Shown piece by piece: positions 24,044 to 32,106 of a DNA stretch of 64,000 nucleotides. Origin of the DNA: Streptomyces umbrinus (GTDB lineage: Bacteria > Actinomycetota > Actinomycetes > Streptomycetales > Streptomycetaceae); the NCBI RefSeq assembly GCF_030817415.1, contig NZ_JAUSZI010000002.1, forward strand, positions 6,262,001 through 6,326,000, given 5' to 3'. Under the pieces are notes generated by a model that ran no database searches, was not told the origin of the DNA, and saw nothing but the letters and a program-made list of their open reading frames with translations. Each line of letters starts with the position of its first letter. Position 1 is the first letter of the stretch. The position numbers and the translations under genes are program-made.

Positions 24044-24993
24044 GCGCCGTCACCCCAGTACGGGTTGGCCTTCTCCTTGGGGAAGTACGCGGCGCGGAAC
24101 TTCTTGCCGCACTCCAGGTCCTTCAGAGCGATGTCGATGTCCGCGGTGAGCAGCGGCATCGCCTGCTCCTTGGTCCACTTGCTCCTGTCTTCCGGGAGCT
24201 TGCTGGTGAGGTCGGTCCGCACCATGTGGGCCATGCCGGTCGGCTGGGTGGTGGAGACCGGGATGCCCTGCGCTTTCAGACAGGTGGCGTACTGCTGGGC
24301 GAGCTGCACCAGTTGGGTGTCGCCGTTGAGCGCCAGCCCGTTCTGGCGGTTCTCCTCGGTCCTGGCGTTCTGCTTCTTCTTCTCCGCCGCGGCGCTCAAC
24401 GGGGGCCCGTACGCCGCGGTGTTCCCCTCAAGGGTGCAGCCGGCGTCCTTCTCCTCCGCCTTGGTCTTGGCCGGGGGACCGTACAGCGCGGCCTCGTACG
24501 CCTTCATCTGTGCCGGGGTCAGCCCCTTGGTGTCGTCGTCCACGGGGTCGAGGGTCTTTCCGCCGACCTTGCCGCCCGCGTTGCTGAAGGGGGCATTCGG
24601 GTCGTCGGGGTAGGCGGCCGCCGCGTAGGTCCCGAAGCCGTACTTCTGGCGGAACTTCTTCGCCGCCGCGTAGTCCTCGCCGTCGCCGTCGGAGTTGACG
24701 TCGGCCGTGGGTGCCGTCGCCACGTGCGGTGAGTAGGTGAACCCCTCCTTCTTCATGCAGGCCGCGATGGCGTTCTCCCGGACGTACTCCTTCTTGGCTT
24801 CGGCGTTCACGCCCTCCGGGATGTTGAGCTGCACGGCACCGTCGACGTTCTTCGTGCCGCCGCCCGCCGCGGAACTCCCGCTGTTCTTGCCGTCCTCGTC
24901 GCCCGAACCGCCGCAGGCGGCCAGCAGGGGGAGCATGCCGACCGCGAGGGCCGTGATCAGGTGACTGCGCAGGGTATTTTTGGACATGCCCAT
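24040..24993 (-). CDS. Lipoprotein of the sigma/ABC operon
   Basis: This 317-residue lipoprotein has a lipobox LLAAC with the lipidated Cys at 26 after a hydrophobic signal (ALAVGMLPLLAAC), followed by a Gly/Ser linker. The mature part has paired cysteines spaced through the protein (AACMKKEG, GCTLEG, TCLKAQG, LECGKK) and repeated Y-A/G-P segments. I recognise the type as common upstream of MacB-like exporters in Streptomyces, but its function is unknown; substrate capture is one possibility. GGAGAGG lies four bases before the ATG at 24993. A gap of 75 bp separates it from the upstream membrane protein gene. Confidence 0.82.
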   Translation of the reverse strand: MGMSKNTLRSHLITALAVGMLPLLAACGGSGDEDGKNSGSSAAGGGTKNVDGAVQLNIPEGVNAEAKKEYVRENAIAACMKKEGFTYSPHVATAPTADVNSDGDGEDYAAAKKFRQKYGFGTYAAAAYPDDPNAPFSNAGGKVGGKTLDPVDDDTKGLTPAQMKAYEAALYGPPAKTKAEEKDAGCTLEGNTAAYGPPLSAAAEKKKQNARTEENRQNGLALNGDTQLVQLAQQYATCLKAQGIPVSTTQPTGMAHMVRTDLTSKLPEDRSKWTKEQAMPLLTADIDIALKDLECGKKFRAAYFPKEKANPYWGDGA

Positions 24994-25067
24994 GACACCT
25001 CTCCATTCAGGTCGGGTTCTGTTCTTGCCGGGTCTGGTTGTGTTCTTGCCTGACGGTTACGGACCTG

Positions 25068-25922
25068 TCAGCCGCCGGTCTCCTTGACGGCGTCGAAGAG
25101 CCGGGGGTCGGTGGCCAGCCGGTACAGCGTCTGGCGGACCGAATCCGAGTACTCCTGGCCGCGCCTGCGGTTCTCGCCGGTCTCGCTCGCGATCGCCTGC
25201 ACGGTCCATCCGCCCGAGGTCACGTAGGCGACGCCCATCGCGTGGTCGTCGCTCGCGTCGCTCTTCGGTTCGGGCAGCTCCTGCTGGCGCACGTAGTACT
25301 CCAGCAGGTTGTCTCCCTCTTTCCTGGGGACGACGTAGCACTTCGTCAGCCGGCCGCCCCATGGGGTCGTGAGTGTGCGGCCGGCACCGTCCCGGCACCC
25401 CACGGCGCCCGACGGGAGCAGGGACTGACCGGTTGTGGACCGCTCGACCGACACGTACAGATAGCTCGGACGACCGGACGCGTCGACCCAGCGGAAGTAG
25501 CGCTGCGCCCCGTCCGGACGCTTCGGATCCGCCGGCTCGACCGTGCCGGACTTCGCCGTGACGACCGACCGCAGCAGCCCCAGCGAGGGGTACCAGACCG
25601 TCGGCTCCGCGGCAGGCGGCGGGGGCGTACGTTCCACCGGCGACGGGATCACGGCGGACCCCCCGACGAACACGGCCGCGACCGCCGCCACGGCGCTCAG
25701 CGCCACCCCGATCCGGCGCCGACGGCGGATCCGCCTGCCGCGCACGGTCGCGCCCGGCACCAGATCCGGCATCGGCGGCTCCGCGTCAGGACTCAGCCTG
25801 CCCAACGCGTCGACGAGGGCGAACTCGTACGCGTCCTCGCTCCCGTTCCCGCTCCCGTTCCCGCTCCCGTTCCCGCTCCTGTTCCCGCGCCCGCCGGCGC
25901 CGGACTCCCCTGCCATGCTCAC
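25068..25922 (-). CDS. Single-pass membrane protein partnered with a SigE-family sigma factor
   Basis: This 284-residue protein has a cytosolic N-terminus of about 70 residues with a repetitive GNGSGNGSGNGS start and FALVDALGRLSPD, a basic patch (RGRRIRRRRR), one membrane helix (IGVALSAVAAVAAVFVGGSA, about 72-92) and an external domain. This is the layout of anti-sigma-like partners, although no HxxxCxxC zinc motif is visible. The GTG at 25922 overlaps the sigma-factor stop codon by four bases, so equal synthesis is likely. Control of the adjacent sigma factor is inferred from context only. Confidence 0.75.
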   Translation of the reverse strand: MSMAGESGAGGRGNRSGNGSGNGSGNGSEDAYEFALVDALGRLSPDAEPPMPDLVPGATVRGRRIRRRRRIGVALSAVAAVAAVFVGGSAVIPSPVERTPPPPAAEPTVWYPSLGLLRSVVTAKSGTVEPADPKRPDGAQRYFRWVDASGRPSYLYVSVERSTTGQSLLPSGAVGCRDGAGRTLTTPWGGRLTKCYVVPRKEGDNLLEYYVRQQELPEPKSDASDDHAMGVAYVTSGGWTVQAIASETGENRRRGQEYSDSVRQTLYRLATDPRLFDAVKETGG

Positions 25923-26536
25923 CACCCCGCCCTCAGATATCCGCTGCCCGAGTCCATATCTGCACCGCCACCTCCACTGCTACCGCCACCGCTTCCGGGT
26001 GGCGACGGTGCCAGCGGCGTGTCGCCCAGGATCCGGCGCAGTGCGGCCAGTCCCCGGGAGGTCTGGCTCTTCACCGTGCCGACACTGCACCCCAGCGCCG
26101 CCGCGGTCGCCTCCACGCTCTGGTCCTCCCAGAACCGCAGCACCAGCACCGCCCGGCTGCGCGCGGGCACGTGCCGCAGCGCGGCCAGCAGCGTCAGCCG
26201 GAGCTCCGGGTCCCGCGCCGGTGCCGCGATGTCGAACTCGTACGCTCTCGGCCGCTCCCACCAGCGCCGCCGCCGGGTCTCGTCCACGAAGGTCCGGAAC
26301 AGCACCTTTCGGGCGTAGCCGTCGGGGCTGTCCAGCCGCACCCGGCGCCACGCCGCGTAGAGCTTCGCTAGTGCCGTCTGCGTCAGGTCCTCGGCCAGGT
26401 GCCAGTCACCGCACAGCAGATACGCCGTACGGCGCAGTTGCGCCTGGCGGCTGCGCGCGAACTCGTCGAAGTCGAGCCCGACTTCGACCGCGCCGCCGGT
26501 GTCGGAGACGTCCTGTTCGTCCGGCGTCCGGATCAC
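25919..26536 (-). CDS. SigE-family ECF RNA polymerase sigma factor
   Basis: The 205-residue protein has region 2 (LRRTAYLLCGDWHLAEDLTQ, then DGYARKVLFRTFVDETRRRRW) and region 4 (VPARSRAVLVLRFWEDQSVE, then LGCSVGTVKSQTSRGLAALR), typical of the SigE-like ECF group of actinobacteria. The C-terminal 35 residues are Gly/Ser/Pro-rich. The GTG at 26536 follows GGAGGGGG. It leads an operon with a coupled membrane protein and a MacB-type export system, so the exporter may be part of its regulon. Confidence 0.92.
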   Translation of the reverse strand: MIRTPDEQDVSDTGGAVEVGLDFDEFARSRQAQLRRTAYLLCGDWHLAEDLTQTALAKLYAAWRRVRLDSPDGYARKVLFRTFVDETRRRRWWERPRAYEFDIAAPARDPELRLTLLAALRHVPARSRAVLVLRFWEDQSVEATAAALGCSVGTVKSQTSRGLAALRRILGDTPLAPSPPGSGGGSSGGGGADMDSGSGYLRAGW

Positions 26537-26890
26537 AGGCCCCCTCCGCCCGGCACCGCAGCGGCGCGCGGTGAGAAGTGCTTCATGCCGTACTTACGGA
26601 CCGGGAGGCCAGGGAGGTTGTCACGGATTCCGAGAAAGTTTCGCGAACCCATGACCGCCGCCCCGCCGCCCCGCCGCCCCGCCGCTACGCCGGTCGGCCC
26701 AGTGCGATGAGCGCGATCACCTGCCAGAAGGACATTGTCGGAACGAGGCCCAAGCATGGACGAGACCCAGGCATGGACGAGTCCCAGGCATGGACGAGGC
26801 GCAGGCAGGGGCGAGGCCCGAGGCGCGGACGGGTGCCTGGGCACAGAAGAGCGGCACCGCCGAACCACGACACCCGATCGGAAAGCACTC
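26537..26890. other. Intergenic gap before the dehydrogenase, with 17-bp repeats
   Basis: No gene is supported here. It holds the divergent promoters of the sigma operon and the dehydrogenase, and a 17-bp tandem repeat (listed separately) in its right half. Confidence 0.5.
26745..26830. repeat. Five tandem 17-bp repeats (GAGACCCAGGCATGGAC)
   Basis: Units start at 26745, 26762, 26779, 26796 and 26813 (last one 18 bp). The first three match closely; the last two are degenerate. They end 60 bp upstream of the dehydrogenase start, so they lie in its probable promoter or leader. Confidence 0.85.
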
Positions 26891-27925
26891 ATGCGAGCAA
26901 CACTGATCTACGGCGCCGGCGACATCCGCGTCGAGAACGTCCCCGACCCGAGGATCCACCGGCCCACCGACGCGGTCGTCCGGGTGCTGCGCTCCTGTAT
27001 CTGCGGCAGCGACCTGTGGCCGTACGGGTCGCGGGAGGCCACCGAGCACGGGGACCGCATCGGCCACGAGTTCCTCGGCATCGTCGAGGAACTCGGCTCC
27101 GAGGTGTCCGGCCTGAAGCGGGGCGACCTGGTCGTCGCCCCCTTCGTCTGGTCGGACAACACCTGCGACTTCTGCGTAGAGGGCCTGCAGACCTCCTGCC
27201 GGCACGGCGGCTTCTGGGCCTCGCAGGACGTGGACGGCGGCCAGGGCGAGGCGGTACGCGTCCCGCAGGCCCAGGGCACGCTGGTCAAGCTGCCGGTGGC
27301 CGAGGACTCGGCCCTGCTGCCGTCCCTGCTCACCCTGTCCGACGTGTTCTGCACCGGCCATCACTGTGCGGTCACCGCCGGGGTCGGCCCCCGTACGACC
27401 GTCACCGTCGTCGGCGACGGAGCGGTCGGCCTGTGTGCCGTGCTGGCCGCGAGGCGGCTCGGTGCGGAGCGGATCATCCTGATGGGCCGGCACAAGGGCC
27501 GCACCGACCTGGGCCGCGACTTCGGCGCCACCGACGTCGTCGCCGAACGCGGCGAGGAGGGCATCGAGCGCGTACGGGAACTGACCGGCGGCGACGGCAC
27601 GCACACCGTCCTGGAGTGCGTCGGCACGCTGCCCGCCCTGCACATGTCGGTCGGCGCGGTCCGCGCGGGCGGCACGATCAGCCGCGTCGGCGCACCCCAG
27701 TACCCCGAAGTCCCCTTCGGCTTCCCGGAGTTCGCAAGCAACCTCACCCTCACCGGCGGGATGGCCCCGGCCCGCGCGTACATCGAAGAGCTCCTCCCCG
27801 ACGTCCTGGAGGGCCGAATCGAGCCGGGCCGCGTCTTCGACCGCACGGTCGACATGGACGGCGTACCGGCCGGCTACCGCGCGATGGCGGACCGAGAGGC
27901 GCTGAAGGTCCTGGTCGAGCCGTGA
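26891..27925 (+). CDS. Zinc-dependent alcohol dehydrogenase-like oxidoreductase
   Basis: A 344-residue medium-chain dehydrogenase. The catalytic zinc site is formed by Cys in SCICGSDLW (about 38) and GHEFLGIVEEL (His/Glu about 59-60). The structural zinc loop is reduced (DNTCDFCVEGLQTSC). The Rossmann motif is VVGDGAVGLCAVLAARRLGA (about 170-190), and GGTISRVG is the usual C-terminal nucleotide-domain strand. Related proteins reduce or oxidise alcohols and aldehydes with NAD(P). GGAAAG precedes the ATG at 26891; the longer frame from 26735 runs through the 17-bp repeats and is not used. It has no operon partner. Confidence 0.88.
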   Translation: MRATLIYGAGDIRVENVPDPRIHRPTDAVVRVLRSCICGSDLWPYGSREATEHGDRIGHEFLGIVEELGSEVSGLKRGDLVVAPFVWSDNTCDFCVEGLQTSCRHGGFWASQDVDGGQGEAVRVPQAQGTLVKLPVAEDSALLPSLLTLSDVFCTGHHCAVTAGVGPRTTVTVVGDGAVGLCAVLAARRLGAERIILMGRHKGRTDLGRDFGATDVVAERGEEGIERVRELTGGDGTHTVLECVGTLPALHMSVGAVRAGGTISRVGAPQYPEVPFGFPEFASNLTLTGGMAPARAYIEELLPDVLEGRIEPGRVFDRTVDMDGVPAGYRAMADREALKVLVEP

Positions 27926-28148
27926 GCCGAGGGCTGACGGGGTGCGGGTACGGGCGTGTGCGCGGGCGCGTCGGGGACGCTGGGGCGCCCGCCCGGCGAC
28001 TTGGGCGTCGGCGTCGACCTCGGCCGGCTCCCGATCCCGATCCCCGTCCCGGTCGAGTCGGACCATCACGTCGTACTCCGGAGAGGTCAGGTCGTGGCTA
28101 CGACGCGTAGGCGGGCTCGGCATTGCCAAGGAGCCGTCGACAGAGCCC

Positions 28149-28415
28149 TTACCGTGTCCGTCGTGAATGCCGGTTCCGGCGTCGGCGCAGAGTGAGGGCG
28201 CAGGCAAGCATCCCGAGGCCCCAGGCGATCAGGAGGGCACCCCACAGCGGCATGGTCACCTCCGGTACCAGGAGGCGGATCTCGACGCTCTGACGGTTCT
28301 CGAAGATGAAGACCAGGGCGATCGCACTGATCAGAACGAACGGCACGAGCCGCCGAACACCGGGCCGCGAGAAGAACGGCGTATGCGCCTTGTGATCTGT
28401 ACCGGTCTCAGCCAT
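28149..28415 (-). CDS. LapA-domain (DUF1049) small membrane protein
   Basis: An 88-residue protein with two membrane helices, LVPFVLISAIALVFIFEN and LWGALLIAWGLGMLACALTL, joined by the DUF1049/LapA signature RQSVEIRLLVPEV, and a basic C-terminal tail (RRRRNRHSRRTR). The family is linked to envelope assembly in Gram-negatives; its role in actinobacteria is unknown. The ATG at 28415 begins MAETGTDHKAH. It lies alone between the dehydrogenase and accessory DNA. Confidence 0.8.
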   Translation of the reverse strand: MAETGTDHKAHTPFFSRPGVRRLVPFVLISAIALVFIFENRQSVEIRLLVPEVTMPLWGALLIAWGLGMLACALTLRRRRNRHSRRTR

Positions 28416-28896
28416 GGGGCCGCCTCTCCATCCCGCACGCACCCCTGCATCCAGCGTCCTCTTCCAGGCCGGGACCCGCCACCGAAGGACGGCACGGGGT
28501 GGCGACTCCTCGTACCGAGCCGGATGCGGTGCGTGTCAGCTGCGCTCGTGGCGCACTGCCGGACCCCTCTGACGGCGGACGGCGGCGGACGAACTTGAGC
28601 CGCTCGCGATGTCAGTGCGGGTGGCTATGGTGCGACCGCCATTGAGTATCGGGTTGGGGGAGCCTGTTCCGTCTCCCTATTTCCCATGACACCCCCTGGG
28701 GTCGCCCCATCGTGTCGTGAAGACCCTCAGCTTGGGAAGCTGCGGTCATCCGCAGTTGGTTCGGTCGCCGATCTTGGCGAGAGCCTGCGGTACGGCCACG
28801 TTGGGCTTGGCGGCCTTCACCCTGCTTCCCCCTGTTCCCTGCCCCAACTGGTGCGCTTGCGGTGTGTTCGCAGACGCCTCGGGTTGCTCGACAGGG
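28416..28896. other. Gene-poor gap with a tRNA-Gly anticodon-arm fragment
   Basis: No convincing ORF exists over about 480 bp. At 28726-28745 the sequence CTCAGCTTGGGAAGCTGCGG matches, over its first 16 bases, the anticodon-arm segment of the tRNA-Gly(CCC) 3' halves near 60.1 and 63.4 kb. It may be a small relic of the same integration target. The rest shows no structure I can name. Confidence 0.4.
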
Positions 28897-29286
28897 CTAG
28901 AGGGTGACACGTGTTTCGTTGTCGCCCCGCCTGAGAACGACGTGCGCTGGCCGGAACGGCAGACTGCGCAGAGTCGGCTCCAGGACCTCGAACAGAGCAT
29001 CGGCATCGGGTCCGTAGGCGTACACGACGGCTTCGCCTCCTCCGAACTCGTTCCCGTCGATCTCCCCGACGCCTGCCTTCTCGGTCGCTGCCCCCATCAC
29101 CCGCTCAGCGTCGTAGATCCGCTCGCGCTGGCCAGCGTCGCCGAAGCCTTCACGGGCAAGCCGGAAGTGCGCGATGACGGCGTGCTCCTCATCCCCGCTG
29201 TCAGGGGCAGTGGGTGTCTCCATGCCGCACACATCGTCATCGAGGTCTGACACCCCACCCGTTGTGCCCGCATGGGATCCGCTCAT
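28897..29286 (-). CDS. Conserved small actinobacterial protein, unknown function
   Basis: The 129-residue product has a weakly conserved, acidic start (MSGSHAGTTGG...) and a well-formed C-terminal domain of about 90 residues: EEHAVIAHFRLAREGFGD, then EIDGNEFGGGEAVVYAYGPD and FRPAHVVLRRGD. The DGNEFGGGEAVLYxYGPDAD pattern belongs to a small family of hypothetical proteins that I recall from Streptomyces; no function is known. The ATG at 29286 has GGAAAG seven bases upstream; an ATG at 29223 would give the conserved domain alone. It lies in an accessory stretch between relics. Confidence 0.65.
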   Translation of the reverse strand: MSGSHAGTTGGVSDLDDDVCGMETPTAPDSGDEEHAVIAHFRLAREGFGDAGQRERIYDAERVMGAATEKAGVGEIDGNEFGGGEAVVYAYGPDADALFEVLEPTLRSLPFRPAHVVLRRGDNETRVTL

Positions 29287-29451
29287 CAACACGCTTTCCA
29301 TCTGTGGTGGTGGGGCACCGCCATGCATCCAGGGGCCTTCACCTGCGTTCATGGGCGTCCGGGCCGGGTGGCGGGTCTGCAACGTGGTCCCCTCTGAACT
29401 GCGTTGAACGGTGCTGAATGAGACGGAAACTGAGACGAGGCTGCCCCGGAT

Positions 29452-29736
29452 TCAGCTCTGTTGGATCGCTGTCCGCGCGACCTGTGTGAAGTCTCGGAGA
29501 CGAGAGTGGACGACTCTCAGTGTCTCGTCGAACCTGTCTCTTAGATCTGGGAGCTGTGCACTCTCTGCGTCGTCTGCGAGGGCATGGAGCCCCTGCATGA
29601 CAGTCCTCATGCAGTCGTTGACCGATCTGTGAGTGGTGTGCATCGTGAAGTTGCTGGTCACGGATCTGGTGTGAGGGTCGGGAGAGCTACTCGCGCTGGT
29701 CATCGGCCGGTGTCCACGGCGAAGATCGTCTGACAT
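29452..29736 (-). CDS. Small helical orphan protein
   Basis: A 94-codon ORF. The last 60 residues (SVNDCMRTVMQGLHALADDA, then LPDLRDRFDETLRVVHSRLR) are protein-like, amphipathic and probably helical. The first 35 residues lie in the repeat shared with 31723-31822. Possible starts are the ATGs at 29736, 29703 and 29643; the last, beginning MHTTHRS, corresponds to an ATG kept in the other repeat copy. The family was not recognised. It may be one of the small helical proteins found beside Streptomyces regulator genes. Confidence 0.4.
   Translation of the reverse strand: MSDDLRRGHRPMTSASSSPDPHTRSVTSNFTMHTTHRSVNDCMRTVMQGLHALADDAESAQLPDLRDRFDETLRVVHSRLRDFTQVARTAIQQS
29636..29736 (-). repeat. Left copy of a ~100-bp inverted repeat pair
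   Basis: On the minus strand this stretch matches 31723-31822 read on the plus strand, with the blocks GGCCG...GACC, GCGCGAGTA, TCACACCAGA and finally ACTTCACGATGCACACCACT identical. Between them lie a TetR gene, a SnoaL-like gene and a truncated transposase. The translated frames also align (PND..GHRP..TGAS..HTR..FTMHTT). Confidence 0.7.
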
Positions 29737-30004
29737 GTCGTTCGGAGCCGTCCTCGGTTTGTGCTGCGCCGACCGCTGTGCCGCTCTTACGATCCGGGGC
29801 CGGGCCGGGCCGGTACGCCGGGCGAGCGTGGGGATGCGGGAGCTGGAGCGGACCGGAGGCCGCCGCGGCCGTCGCCCCGACGCCCGCCCGGGAGGAGGCT
29901 GACCCGGACGAAGCTTGCCCGCGGCTGAAGAAGCCGAGTCCCATCGGCCGAGTTGGCCTACGAGGAAGACTCGGGGCCGTCGGCGCCGAACTGCCGGTGT
30001 CGGG
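29737..30004. other. Gap downstream of the TetR gene
   Basis: No gene is supported here. A short piece near 29786 (TGCCGCTCTTACG) resembles sequence flanking the tRNA-Gly fragments at 60.2 kb. Confidence 0.3.
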
Positions 30005-30553
30005 TCATCGAGCGGTGAGGACGTGCGCCCATGGCTCATCGATGTCGGCCAGACCCAGCACGGCGACCACGTTGTCGAGCATTCCGGCGCCGAACCAACG
30101 CCGCACGGCCTCGTCGTCGCCCAGCAACTGCCGGACGGTGTCAACCTGCTTGGCGTAGCACCGGCGCACGGCCTGTTCCACCAGCGGCTCGCCGACGGCA
30201 CAGTTCGCGTGCATGAGGAAACGCAGGATGTTCCGGTCCGCGACGAGCGCGGTGTAGGCGCCGCGCGCCGCGTCCAACGCCGCCTCGGGCGCCGGCCCGG
30301 CCCCACCCGACGCCGGCGAGTGAGCGACCAGAGTGTCGGTCATGACGACAGACACGTGGTCGACCACCGCCGCGAACAGTGCTTCCTTGTTCGGGTACAG
30401 GCGATAGAGATACGGCTGAGAGACGCCGACCCAGTCTGCGATCTCGTGCGTCGTCGTACCGTAGAAACCCTTTTGAGCGAAGCAGTCGACCGCGGCGGCC
30501 ACGATGGCCCGACGTCGTTCGTCGCTCTTCGTGCTGGTACCGGCGGCAGGCAT
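30005..30553 (-). CDS. TetR-family transcriptional regulator
   Basis: A 182-residue repressor with an N-terminal HTH (IVAAAVDCFAQKGFYGTTTH, then WVGVSQPYLYRLYPNKEALF, about 18-65) and a helical ligand-binding domain. The sequence suggests a broad hydrophobic pocket but the ligand is unknown. The ATG at 30553 lies 26 bp after the stop of the SnoaL-like gene, so the two probably share a transcript. A palindrome upstream of that gene (31066-31083) could be its operator. Confidence 0.9.
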   Translation of the reverse strand: MPAAGTSTKSDERRRAIVAAAVDCFAQKGFYGTTTHEIADWVGVSQPYLYRLYPNKEALFAAVVDHVSVVMTDTLVAHSPASGGAGPAPEAALDAARGAYTALVADRNILRFLMHANCAVGEPLVEQAVRRCYAKQVDTVRQLLGDDEAVRRWFGAGMLDNVVAVLGLADIDEPWAHVLTAR

Positions 30554-30578
30554 GGGCGTCAGTCAAACACGGCTCCCC

Positions 30579-31052
30579 TCAGCCTCCAAAAGCCACGCTG
30601 CGGTCGGAGTCGGACGGTACGTCGTGGGGCGTGAGCGCCTCGATCGCCACCAGCGGGTTCCAGTAGTCCAGGTAGTGGGTGATGCGCGCGTCGTCATCGG
30701 TCCGGACGACGGAGATGCACGTCTGCTCGTACGGCTTGCCGGTCGGCAGCGCCGTGCCCTTCGAGCGGAATTCAGCGATCACCAGACTCGGATCGACCGT
30801 CTCGTGGAACACCAGGCCGACGAACTCCACGTCAAAGGTCTCGGGAAAGTTGCTCATGTGCGCGCGCAGTGCGTCTCGCCCCGTCACCCGCTGGGGCACG
30901 CCGGCCGGCGCGTACGGGAACTCGAGCACCGCGTCCGGGGCGAACAGCTTCACCCACTCCTCGGTGTGTCCGGCAGCGGTGAGGCGCAGGTGCTCGGCCA
31001 CGGCGTGCTGGGCAGCGGCGCGCCGGGCGGCGTCGTCTTCCTTGACTGTCAT
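30579..31052 (-). CDS. SnoaL-like (NTF2-fold) protein
   Basis: A 157-residue protein with a SnoaL/NTF2-type cone fold: AAQHAVAEHLRLTAAGHTEE, DAVLEFPYAPAGVPQRVTGR, and ITHYLDYWNPLVAIEAL near the end. The YLDYWNP motif is typical of the SnoaL-like isomerase/hydrolase group, which act on small aromatic or ketone substrates. GGAGGG lies three bases before the ATG at 31052. It is first gene of an apparent two-gene unit with a TetR regulator, suggesting a ligand-induced detoxifying or modifying activity (inference). Confidence 0.82.
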   Translation of the reverse strand: MTVKEDDAARRAAAQHAVAEHLRLTAAGHTEEWVKLFAPDAVLEFPYAPAGVPQRVTGRDALRAHMSNFPETFDVEFVGLVFHETVDPSLVIAEFRSKGTALPTGKPYEQTCISVVRTDDDARITHYLDYWNPLVAIEALTPHDVPSDSDRSVAFGG

Positions 31053-31065
31053 TTTCCCTCCTACG

Positions 31066-31083
31066 TTAGTGGTCGACCTATAA
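31066..31083. promoter_or_regulatory. Palindrome around GGTCGACC, candidate TetR operator
   Basis: TTAGTGGTCGACCTATAA has a perfect GGTCGACC core with TTA/TAA outer bases. It lies 14 bp upstream of the SnoaL-like start codon, where a repressor would block transcription. Confidence 0.45.
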
Positions 31084-31242
31084 CCTACCATGCCGTGAGC
31101 CGTTGTGCGGGTAGTCGAGCAGGAGGTGACGCCATGGAACCCCGGTCCGGTTCACGCAGAGGATGGCGTTCAGAAAACCCCCTCGGCGGCGGGCGGCGGC
31201 CGGCGCCATCGGCGCCCGTCACGCTTCGGCGAAGATCGTCGG

Positions 31243-31712
31243 TCACCGAGAGACTTCGCGGTTCGTCAGGACCAGCAGAGCCCTCACCAGGGTGGTCGCC
31301 CACTTCGGGTCGGTGCGTACCTTGCCGAGTACGCGCCAGTTCTTCAGGTGGGCGAAGCCGTGCTCGACCGGCGCCCGTACTGCGGCAGGGGCCTTGTTGG
31401 ACAGCTTCTGCCCGCCCGTCAGCGGCCGGTTCCGGGCGGCCTCGTAGCCGGTGATCACCGCCGGATCGGCGTCGGGACCGCTGTCGTCGAGCCCGACGAA
31501 TCCCAGGTCGGCGATGGCTCCGAGGCCGGCCGCCCGCAGCCTGACGGTCAGCCGGTCGTGACGGCAGGCGGTGATCTCCGAGGTACGTCCGGGCCGGGCC
31601 GCCGAGACCCACAGCAGTCGACCCTTGTCGTCGGTGAGCGCGATCACGAGCAGGCCATGGTGTTTGTGCTTGCCGGAGTAGTCCGAACCCGGCATCCCAC
31701 CGGAACCGGACC
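31243..31712 (-). pseudogene. IS5-type (DDE_Tnp_4) transposase, N-terminus missing
   Basis: The frame encodes the catalytic C-terminal half of a DDE transposase: DYSGKHKHHGLLVIALTDDK, GRLLWVSAARPG, ADLGFVGLD, and VEHGFAHLKNWRVLGKVR with the family's late Glu. The first DDE Asp domain and HTH are absent. The match begins abruptly near 31712 beside the repeat at 31723, so the element was truncated by a rearrangement there. No terminal inverted repeats are visible. Confidence 0.85.
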
Positions 31713-31722
31713 ACCCAATGAT

Positions 31723-31822
31723 CTACACCAAGGTCATCGGCCGCCGACCGGCGCGAGTACCCCACTCGTCATTCACACCAGACCCGCGACCTGCGACTTC
31801 ACGATGCACACCACTCAGTCCG
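31723..31822 (+). repeat. Right copy of the ~100-bp inverted repeat pair
   Basis: This is the plus-strand partner of 29636-29736. After the shared ATG (MHTT, at 31804) the frame continues as QSAFVALSDHCVRCSDCRPT, a possible small protein with a CxxC pattern. The frame then runs into five 10-bp repeats (GAGGCAGAAC, 31941-31990) that break its character. No gene is called here. The gap to 32107 otherwise holds only the AraC terminator. Confidence 0.65.
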
Positions 31823-32047
31823 CGTTCGTCGCTCTCTCCGACCACTGTGTGAGGTGCTCCGACTGCCGACCGACCCCGGACCGGACAGCAGAACCCCCCG
31901 GGTGCCTGGAGGCGGAAAGCCTGTACCGGACGTGGTGGCACCTCTGGAACGAGGCAGAACGAGGCAGAACGAGGCGGAACGGGCCAGAACAAGGTAGGCC
32001 GCGGATCCCACCGAAGGCGTCCCCCGCCTCCCCGGACAGGGGCACGC

Positions 32048-32084
32048 GGCCGGTCGGACAGTCCCCCGTGCCATCCGACCGGCC
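32048..32084 (-). terminator. Terminator of the AraC-family gene
   Basis: GGCCGGTCGGA (32048-32058) pairs perfectly with TCCGACCGGCC (32074-32084) around a 15-nt loop, starting 23 bp after the stop codon at 32107. Confidence 0.8.
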
Positions 32085-32106
32085 ATCGGTTGTACGAACG
32101 GGGACG

